Shown: positions 55,690 through 64,000 of the stretch, piece by piece
How positions within the stretch are numbered: the stretch's first letter is position 1
How the letters are laid out: every line of letters starts with the position of its first letter
Source of the DNA: Papio anubis
Taxonomy: Eukaryota; Chordata; Mammalia; Primates; Cercopithecidae
Assembly: GCF_008728515.1 (NCBI RefSeq)
Contig: NC_044983.1
Coordinates: forward strand, 124,863,139 to 124,927,138
Direction of reading: 5' to 3'
DNA: 64,000 nt
Translations under genes and position numbers: made by a program
The notes under the pieces: model-generated
Seen by the model: only the letters and a program-made list of their open reading frames with translations
Database searches by the model: none
What the model was told of the DNA's origin: nothing

Positions 55690-55795
55690 TTAAGTAAAAT
55701 AGCTTTCATTTTTATAGCACTGTAGAGTTTACAAGGCACATTTACATATAACATCAAATTTATACTCACAAAGGTGAAGAGAGAAGGATGTTTTT
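55690..55795 (-). repeat. Possible MIR fragment
   Basis: Reads tttttatagcactgtagagt and ttacaaggcacatttacata, like the antisense 3' end of a MIR. Confidence 0.45.
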
Positions 55796-55799
55796 ATTA

Positions 55800-56305
55800 A
55801 AAGAAAAAAGTTACCTTGAATTACATTTTCTTCCTGTGGTGTGACTCTGCCATTTACTTGGGGAAGGGGAGATTTTTAAATTGAAATATTACATGTTAAC
55901 ATGAAACAATTATAAATTCTAGATGATCTGCACAATTAGAGGAGATTATAAAGTATTTCTATATTTTAATAGAAAATGTTTATTTATTATTAAAAATTAA
56001 TGCTTATAATAAAATGTTAAATGAAACTTTGCCTCAAAATTCTTGATATGAATTTTTATATTGTTTATAAACACAATATATTTTTATTATTTATAAATAT
56101 ATTTTTATTATTTATAAAAATATATTGTTTAATCAGAAAGCATTATACAAGGGTGGAGTTCCATTCATTATTGTATGGAAAAAATAAAGCTGGATGTTAG
56201 GACTTTGCCCAGTTTCTAATATTTTTTTCTTTATTTCTCCATTGTTACACATGAAGATTCATTGGGAAGGAAAATATGGTGTTTCTTTTTTTGTGGGATC
56301 TTAGT
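55800..56305. other. Very AT-rich interval
   Basis: Low complexity A/T with the palindrome at 56074-56127. No repeat family named. Confidence 0.6.
56074..56127. repeat. AT-rich inverted repeat enclosing a tandem duplication
   Basis: Outer arms caatatatttttat (56074-56087) and ataaaaatatattg (56114-56127) are exact complements. Between and across them the unit tatttttattatttataaa occurs twice in tandem. Confidence 0.93.
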
Positions 56306-56309
56306 TCTC

Positions 56310-56612
56310 TGCATTAAGTCATTGGAGGCTTTGAACATAAGTAGTGATGCAACCAGAAGGGAATTTTGCCAATCTTAATCTAAATGGCTATGGCAAAATT
56401 GCAATAAATTGAGAGGTTGGAAGTATGAAATATCAGCCAGGAATCCAGATGAGATATAGTTAAGGTCCAATCCAGATAAGCAAGCAGTGAAGATGGACAA
56501 AAGGTGAAATGTGTGGGAGTAACATAAATGTACCTCTCTAATCTCCAGTATTGATTGAGGTGTCATCTTCCTGCAGTGATTCCACATCCCCAAGTCCATT
56601 ATTAACTTTGAC
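56310..56612 (-). repeat. L2 LINE segment
   Basis: Reads attggaggctttgaacataa, gtagtgatgcaaccagaagg, ggctatggcaaaattgcaat and ggtccaatccagataagcaa, a worn reversed L2. Confidence 0.6.
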
Positions 56613-58103
56613 AAGTTATTCAGGGAAAAGGAGAAGCCAATCTCAACATGCAATAGGAACCTATACATTTTGTTGCACAAAATGTCCAGCATTCATTCAA
56701 TAATTACTAGGAAGAATAAGAAACAGAACTGAGGGGGAAAAAAGAATCTGGCAATAGGAATGAATACAAAGATGATCCATTTATTGAATTTAATAGACAC
56801 AGACCTTTTAAAAATTGTGTTAAAGCATTCAAGAGCAAAGGTGACATTACAGAACATTCTTGCAGGATGCAGAACATTATCAGAGAACTGAAACCTGTAA
56901 GAAAGAATCAAATGGAGATCCCAGAACTAAAAACAAATTGTAACTAACATTGTAACAAATAATACAATAGATTCAATACAGCTCATAAAACTCATATACC
57001 CAATGGTATATCAGTAGAAAATACCCACATTGAAGCACAGAGGAGGAAAAGTATTGAAATCCAGAAACGAATTGAGAAAAAAAAAATTCACCATGGATAA
57101 TAACTAGAGGATAGATGTTGTAGATATACTAGTATTAAACTAAGTATTCTTTTAGGCAATAATCCATTTTAGAGATGAGAGATACTGTATAATGATTAAA
57201 AAAAATTAATCTACCAGGAAAATATAATCATTGTAAATGTGCATGCATTTTCTAATATATATAAACTATATATCATCTAAAATATCATATATATCATATC
57301 AAAGAAGTTATATATCATAGTTTCAGAATATATAAGTTGAAAATTGATGCAACTATTAAAAGACATAGACAAAATTGCAACCATACTCGAAAATTTTAAT
57401 ACACCTCTGACTGAAACTGATGGAAAAATAAGTAAAGATATATTAGAGACCAGGAGAATATACTGATTTAATTATAATTAATTTGTTAGTGAACATTAAT
57501 TAGCTGATTCTAAAATTTATAGAACATAAAAAGGGCTGGGAAGAACCAAAACAATTAAAAAGAATACTTAGAGGACTTACATTATCAGATATCAAGATTG
57601 ATTATAGAGTTACAGTTAATTAAGTCAGTGTAAAAATAAACAAACCAATAAAACTAAAAGTAATATACAGAAACAGATATATATGTGATTACTCAGTACA
57701 TAACAAAGGCAACACTAGTTCAATAGAGAATGAATGGTCTTTTTAGTAAATGGTGCCATGAAAATCCTGACTCTCTATTTTATAATAGATACAAAAATTC
57801 CCAATGTACCATAAATCTAGATGAAAATAGCAAAACATAGTAGAGCTCCTACAAGAAAGCCTAGAAAAATATCTTGATACTTTAAGTAGACAAAAATTTC
57901 TGAAACAGAACATACCTGCAAAAAACTACCCATATAGAAAAAGAATGACAGATTACAATTTAAAATACTTGTATCAAAAGAAACCATGAAGAGCATGAAG
58001 GTGAGCCACTGTGTGGGAGATGTTTGCAATTCATGTATCTGACGAATGTCTAAACTTCAGATTATATAAATAACTACCTCAGTGATAAGAAAAGAAAACA
58101 AGC

Positions 58104-59911
58104 AATAATAGACAGAGAGCCAAATCATGACTGAACTCCCATTCACAATTGCTACAAAGAGAATAAACTATCTAGGACTATAATTTACAAGGGATGTGAA
58201 GGACCTCTTCAAGGAGAACTAGAAACCACTGCTCAAGGAAATAAGAGAGGACACAAACAAGTGGAAAAACATTCCATGCTCATGGATAGGAAGAATCAAT
58301 ATTATGAAAATGGCCATACTTCCCAAAGTAATTTATAGATTCAGTGCTATCCCCATCAAGCTACCATTGTCTTTCTTCACAGAATTAGAAAAAACTACTT
58401 TAAACTTCATATAGAACCAAAAAAAGAGCCCATATAGCCAAGACAATCCTAAGCAAAAAGAACAAGCTGGAGGCATCATGCTACCTGACTTCAAACTATA
58501 CTACAAGGCCACAGTAACTGAAACAGCATGGTACTGCTACCAAAACAGATATATAGACCAATGGAACAGAACAGAAGCCTCAGAAATTATGCCAGACATC
58601 TACAACCATCTGATCTTTGACAAACCTGACAAAAACGAGCAATGGGGAAAGGGTTCTCTATTAATAAATGTTGTTGGGAAAACTGGCAAGCCATATGCAG
58701 AAAACTAAAACTGGACCCCTTCCTTACACTTTACACAAAAATTAACTCAAGATGGATTAAAGACTTAAATGTCAGACCTAAAACTATAGAAACCCTAGAA
58801 GAAAACCTAGGCAATACCCGTCAGGACATAGGCATGGGCAAAGACTACATAACTAAAACACCAAAAGCAATGGCAACAAAAGCCAAAATTGACAAATGGG
58901 ATCCAATTAAACTAAAGAGCTTCTGCACAGCAAAAGAAACTATCATCAGAGTGAACAGGCAACCTACAGAATGGGAGAAAAATTTTGCAATCTATCCATC
59001 TGACAAAAGGCTAATATCCAGAATCTATAAGGAACTTATTTACAAGGAAAAAAAAAAAACAAGCAACCCCATCAAAAAGTGGGCAAAGGATGTGAATAGA
59101 CACCTCTCAAAATAAGACATTTATGTGACCAACAAACATATGAAAAGAAGCTCATTATCACTGATCATTAGAGAAATGCAAATCAAAACCACAATGAGAT
59201 ACCATCTCACGCCAGTTAGAATGGTGATCATTAAAAAGTCAGGAAACAACAGATGCTGGAGAGGATGTGGAGAAATAGAAACACTTTTACACTGTTTGTG
59301 GGAGTATAAATTAGTTCAATCATTGTAGAAGACAGTGTGGAGATTCCTCAAGGATCTAGAAGCAGAAATACCATTTGACCCAGCAATTCCATTACTGGGT
59401 ATATACCTAAAGGATTATAAATCATTCTCCTATAAAGACACGTGTACATGTATGTTTATTACAGCACTATTCACAATAGCAAAGACTTGGAACCAACCCA
59501 AATGCCCATCAATGACAGACTGAATAAAGAAAATGTGGCACATTTATACCCTGGAGTACTATGCAGCCATAAAAAAGGATGAGTTCATGTCCTTTGCAGG
59601 GACATGGATGAAGCTGGAAACCATCATTCTCAGCAAACTAACACAGGAACAGAAAACCAAACACCGCATGTTCTCACTTATAAGTGGGAGTTAAACAATG
59701 AGAACACATGGACATAGGGAGGGGAACATCACACACCGGGGCCTGTTGTGGGGTGGGGAGTTAGGGGAGGGATAGCATTAGGAGAAATACCTAATGTAGA
59801 TGACAGGTTGATGGGTGCAGCAAACCACCATGACACTTGTATACTTATGTAGCAAACCTGCACATTCTGCACATGTATCCCAGAACTTAAAGTATAATAA
59901 AAAAAAAAAGA
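58104..59911 (+). mobile_element. 5'-truncated L1PA (L1PA4-L1PA8 range) inside L1M
   Basis: About 1.8 kb. It starts in ORF2 with acagagagccaaatcatgac, and its 3' UTR reads ggggaacatcacacaccggg, gatagcattaggagaaatac and agcaaaccaccatgacactt. The tail is A11 followed by (GAA)n. Target duplications are unclear because both flanks are A/G-rich. It is the youngest large element in the window. Confidence 0.93.
58108..59694 (+). pseudogene. L1PA ORF2 C-terminal part, decayed
   Basis: The reverse-transcriptase C-terminal and cysteine-rich regions of L1 ORF2p. A 157-codon frame (58642-59115) runs from the WENWQAICRKLKLDPFLTLY segment to KKWAKDVNRHLSK, where GAA has become a TAA stop at 59113-59115. 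The frame goes on with IREMQIKTTMRYHLTPVRM and the cysteine motif CWRGCGEIETLLHC from 59254. A further break follows near 59325, after which PFDPAIPLLGIY continues. The ancestral stop is TAA at 59692-59694. The endonuclease and FADD box were never included because of 5' truncation. Confidence 0.9.
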
Positions 59912-59924
59912 AGAAGAAGAAGAT
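59899..59924. repeat. Poly(A) plus (GAA)n tail of the L1PA
   Basis: Eleven A residues followed by five AAG/GAA units. Confidence 0.9.
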
Positions 59925-60724
59925 ATGTTACACAAGTACTCCACAAAAATCGATATGCAATGGGTGGGCACAGAAAAAAGGTGTTCAAACTCATTAGTCA
60001 GCAAGATAATGTAAATTAAAACTACAGTGTGATACCACTACATGCCCACTAGAAAATCTAAAATTGAAATACCACCAGTGCTACCTAGCATTAATGAGGA
60101 TACGGAACCATCAGAACATTCCTGCTCTGCTAGCAGGACAGTATATTGATACAACTTTAGAAAACCTATTGGCAGTGTCTCCCCAAATGGAACACACATG
60201 TACCCTCTGATACAGGATTTCCACTCTTAGATATATATCAAACTGTATACCAAATGATATGCCAAACAGGAATGAGTATAATTGTCCTAAGGGCATAAAG
60301 GGGAATGTCCTTAATTATCATTGTGAAAAATTGGAAACAAATATCAATAGTAGACTAAGTAAACAAGATGTTGCATACTCAGGTAATGAAATAATTTACA
60401 GTAAGGAGGGTGGACAAATCATTGCTACACACAATCAAAAGGCTAATATTACTAACATAATGTTGAGCAAAATAAGCCAGACACAAAATAGTATATGTTC
60501 TATGATTCCACTTATATAAAGTTCAAGAACAAGCGAAAATTAGAAGTCAAGGCGGTGTTTCCATCCTTTGGGAGATGTAGTGATGGGAGAGAAGCATGGG
60601 GGAACATCTGGAGCTTTAGTAACTGCTTTTTCGGGATCAAGGTGCTAGATACTGGGATGTGTTTCCTTTTGAAAATTCATCAGGTAGTACTTTTATGATT
60701 TGTGTACTTTTCTGACTTTGTTTC

Positions 60725-61195
60725 ATAAAAAATGTATTCAATAACACGTTTACTTATAAACAAATTTGTGTAGCATCCCAAAATCTTGCCAAATCTACTC
60801 TTTAGTCTCTGGGACTATTTAATATTTAACCCATTTTTTAATATTCTTATTCAAGACATTTCCCCTAAGTAAACACCTGATATGGTTTTATTGGACTATT
60901 AAAGAGGAGAAAGGTGTTTTTTTTACTTTCTTAAAAGAAAGGTGCTGTGTCCACCCAATATTAAATATCTTGTATTTAATATTTTATATTTATAGTAACT
61001 ATAATAGTAATACTAATATTAAACATACTGAATTAAATATAAATCTAATTCAATATCTCAAATACCATGTATGTTTAAAAGATTACAATGTGGGGAGCAA
61101 TATTATTTATTAAAAAGCTAAGATTAAATAAAAGGACTGTAACTAATAATAAAAACATTAGAAAATTAAGATCAATACATGGAAAATTTTGAGAT
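60725..61195. other. AT-rich, no feature recognised
   Basis: Contains many TAATATT-like words around 60955-61060. Not assigned to any family. Confidence 0.45.
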
Positions 61196-61199
61196 TACA

Positions 61200-62285
61200 G
61201 AACTGCTTTTCCACGCTGGGGATCTGCAGATTCAACTCTCCTGATTAAACTCAAGAACTGGCTGAAAATTTAAATATAAAAAGAAAAGACAGTAAAGTCA
61301 GGAAATCATCTCTTCTGCTTTTTAACTGGTGAATTCTCGCTTACAAATTGCTCGGTCCTGAACAAGTTCTGCACAGGAGCCAACTAGCATGCATATGAAA
61401 GCATCAGCTATTGCCAGCACCTAAGTCACAACATGAGCACCATTTTCCTCCCATCTGAAATCCTGCCACAGCCTCTACCCCAGTGGGCAGCCCTAAACAC
61501 AGCTGTCTGATGTCCCAGGCAGCTGTGGTACATGGAAACTCAGTGGGGACATGATTCCAAATACATGGGCTGCCTTCAAATCCTGGCCCCCAAGACTACA
61601 TCCTTACAGCAGAACCCTGTCTGGAAATGAGACAATTATTTCTTTCTAGTGGGGGTTGCGGAGAGTAGAGGATGAGAGTTGGAAAGGAGAAGGAGAGTTA
61701 GGGGATGGGAAACCAACAAAATGTGGTTCATTTTCAGGAAGCTGCTAGGCTGGATCTTTCAGAACAGCTCATATTTTTTTCAAGATGCATTTTTTGAGGT
61801 CCCCCACTCCGGATACCCCAGTGCCCTCCTTTCAGCCTTGGCCCTTGCATCACTACCAGCCAGGGGAAGGAGCCGTGGCATGGCAGTGGTCACAGTTCTC
61901 TTGGATAAGCTTTACCGTAATCTTCATAAACCTCAATGCTCAAGGTGCAGAGGGAGATTGGAGGAAACTTGTTTTTCCGTTGGTTTTTCTCTGACTTCTG
62001 CGGCTAATCATTCCTGGAACAGGAAGCTGGAGAAATGTAGGTAGGAGACACTCTTCTGACCAGTCAGGTTGCCTCACCCTTCCAGAGCACAACTGATTAG
62101 GAAAAGCTTCAGGGTTACATAATCTCCTTCCTTTATGGTGGTTTTCCATCAAAAGGTGAATGGGCTCAGCCCTGAGAACTGCCCACCCCTAAGAAGCAGA
62201 GCAGGAATCTCTTGGTTGTATTTTAGTATTGCTGCCTCCTTCGTCACAATGCCCCAGTGCACAAGTAAGAGCAGGAAAATGGGAT
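61200..62285. other. Largest non-repetitive block
   Basis: More complex and GC-richer than its surroundings, with no repeat recognised for about 1.1 kb. The longest open frame (61679-62044, 121 codons) starts at TTG; its first ATG is at 61721. It has no known domain, no splice context and no Kozak support, so it is not called a gene. Conserved non-coding sequence is a fair guess. Confidence 0.5.
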
Positions 62286-62289
62286 CCAT

Positions 62290-62800
62290 CAATTTATTCC
62301 ATGAACCTTTATTGAGTGTCCATTCTTCTTTGTATTTGAAATACATCAGTAAAGGAAATGAACTCTACCCTGATAGATTCATATCCTAGTGGAGGGATGC
62401 AGAGTAAACCACAATACATAAGTAATTTACACTGTAGGTTAGAAGTTGGTGAATGAAATCAAGAAAAGGAGAGCAGGGACAGAGGGATAGGTGGTTGGGA
62501 GGGCAAAGACGTGGATTGAAATTTTTAACAGAGCACAAGGTAAGACTCCTTGAAAAGACGACATTTGAGCAAAGACTTGAAGGAGATGAGGGTGTGAGTT
62601 ACGTGACTATATGAAGGAATAGCAAAGGCCTAAGGCAGGAGTGTTTCCAGAGTTGTTGTCAGGGTGGGAGGAGTACAGTGAGCAAGGAAGAAAAAAGTAA
62701 GAGATGATGTATATGATTGGTTGGGGGGCAGGTGTCAGATCCAGTGGCACTTTGCAAATGATTAAGGACTTTGTGCTCTTAGAGTAAATAAAATGGCAGC
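62290..62800 (-). repeat. L2 LINE segment
   Basis: Reads ccatgaacctttattgagtg, agattcatatcctagtggag, gactccttgaaaagacgaca, tttgagcaaagacttgaagg, gcaaaggcctaaggcaggag and attaaggactttgtgctctt. Confidence 0.78.
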
Positions 62801-63925
62801 TATCATTGTTCTGAGAAGTGTAACAGAACCAGCACATTCACCCTCGTGCTCACTCTGGGTGAGAGCAAACACAGAAAGGGTCATCAAATATCATTAACAG
62901 CTGTCTGTACTGGAGGTCCCTTTAGGCTTCTGGGTCAAGTTAAATAACCTACAGACCCACCTATCCTCATGGCTGGGGTGGGGGTGGGCCAGAAGAGTGA
63001 CAGCCTATGTGTTTAAGAACATGATGTAAATCATTCAACTGACCCACTGAGAGCTGTGAAAGCAACTTTGAATTTCTTTTCCTGCAGAAGGAATGGCTTT
63101 ACCTTAAGTCACTCCCTTCCTCAATCTTCCTTGTGACCAGAGAGGCAGATTCCAAAGACTGCCAGCTAAGTACAATCTACACCCTCCAAATATAGCAGAG
63201 CTAACTGGCTATACCAGGCCCTGGTGCCATTAGCTCATGCTCCAGCTCCCTGTGCTGGCCACCCATACTGCTTTATGGAATGCAATCTCTTTTTAAAAAT
63301 AATGACACAGTAAGTGCGCTATGACTTCAGTGATATAGTAAGTTAGGCGAATTCTTTGAAAGCTATCAGTTCATTTTGAGCACGGCCACCAGTCTCTGGT
63401 AGAGAGAAGTTTGTTGATCTGAAGGCATGAAACCAAGGGGTAAAGGACATATTGAACCAGACGATAAACACCGTCACGGTGAGTGTCCCTCCCGCCCCCA
63501 AATTCCAACAAATCATAGCAAGAAGATGAGGTTAGATAACAGAAATGCATGGAAATAAGCCTGATCAGAACCATCGACCTTTGAATTTTAGAGCAAAACA
63601 GTCATTTAGAGATTGGTCAGTCTTCATGTCAATCTGTTCAACCTTTCAACACAGATTCAAATCCAGTTGGCAGATATGTTTTGTTTAAACTGTATAGCAT
63701 TAAAAAAAAATTATGTAGCTGCCAATATTTATAATAAATCAGGATATCTCACATGCACAGAATTGTATTTCTTGCTTCTCTTTAAAAATATGAATATCTG
63801 TCAATACCACATCTGCATTCCAGCATAGCTGGAGCTAAATGCAGCTGTCCCTGTGGACTGGACAGGTGGTCACCATATCACCCCAACTCCTGCCATTCAC
63901 TATTACTTATTTCTGGCCCATTTCA
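62801..63925. other. No feature recognised
   Basis: Non-repetitive by eye. The 71-residue frame at 63613 lacks a recognised motif. Confidence 0.4.
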
Positions 63926-63929
63926 CTTA

Positions 63930-64000
63930 TTGTAGCTCTAAAGTTGTCAAGCCCTCGCCTGATCTAATATCCTTTTATACAAAAGGTAGAAAACTGAGGC
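63930..64000 (-). repeat. Possible MIR/L3-type repeat at window edge
   Basis: The last bases, gtagaaaactgaggc, resemble the start of the antisense MIR core; the element would continue beyond the window. Confidence 0.45.

Larger units (their letters stand above)
56640..60720 (+). mobile_element. L1M LINE, broken up and split by an L1PA
   Basis: Left part: a pre-ORF1/ORF1 region (aatgtccagcattcattcaa), a deletion-shortened ORF2 endonuclease region (about 57170-57480), and part of the ORF2 C-terminal region (57490-58100). Right part (59920-60720) resumes near gtgttcaaactcattagtca and runs to the 3' UTR (tgattccacttatataaagt). The reading frames are heavily damaged, and the RT core is missing. 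Confidence 0.82.

Noticed and set aside
58642..59115. 157-codon open frame, the longest in the window
   Set aside because: It is the C-terminal part of L1PA ORF2, ended by a GAA-to-TAA change, not a cellular gene.
61679..62044. 121-codon open frame as a possible gene
   Set aside because: It begins at TTG, the first ATG is at 61721, no domain is recognised, and no splice or promoter context supports it. A frame of this length is expected by chance in 64 kb.

Overview
The window is ordinary primate (very probably human) nuclear DNA. It carries nine Alu SINEs, L1 copies whose 3' ends match primate and older mammalian subfamilies, MaLR-type LTRs, a MER5A DNA transposon, and a very large number of worn MIR and L2 copies. 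By eye it is AT-rich and poor in CpG. I found no protein-coding gene, exon, tRNA, rRNA, small RNA gene, CRISPR array or bacterial feature. All the longer open frames are decayed L1 ORFs, frames read through Alu or L2 copies, or chance frames that start at non-ATG codons.

Layout. 1-6250: a nearly full-length old L1 with dead ORF1 and ORF2. 6400-7250: a MIR split by an MLT1 LTR. 7860-9255: an L2 piece, then a 5'-only L1M fragment split by an Alu. 9256-11130: old fragments and a non-repetitive block. 11130-14640: an MLT1 LTR plus internal sequence, then an L1M/HAL1 split by an antisense MLT1 LTR and an antisense Alu. 14660-33700: mostly MIR and L2 relics with six Alus, one MER5A, several microsatellites and three non-repetitive blocks. 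33874-34518: a 5'-truncated primate L1 with target-site duplications. 34900-48960: L2, MIR and L1M fragments, one AluJ, one MST-type LTR and a 133-bp L1 tail. 49265-51165: an L1M ORF2 fragment that has lost its RT active-site segment. 52027: an Alu inside an older repeat. 53848-56610: L1M tail, L2 and MIR. 56640-60720: an L1M interrupted by an L1PA copy (58104-59911). 61200-64000: mainly non-repetitive sequence with one L2 and a MIR-like piece at the edge.

The interest lies in the order of insertions, shown by nested elements and direct repeats, and in small rearrangements inside the repeats. These include an ORF2-derived patch in an L1 5' UTR, tandem duplications in two L1 5' UTRs, a foldback inside an AluJ, and a mirrored AAT/ATT microsatellite. 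The non-repetitive blocks are the best places to look for conserved regulatory DNA. I saw no convincing new biological system. Subfamily names and element ends were judged from memory of consensus features without alignment, and most boundaries are good to about 10-30 bp.
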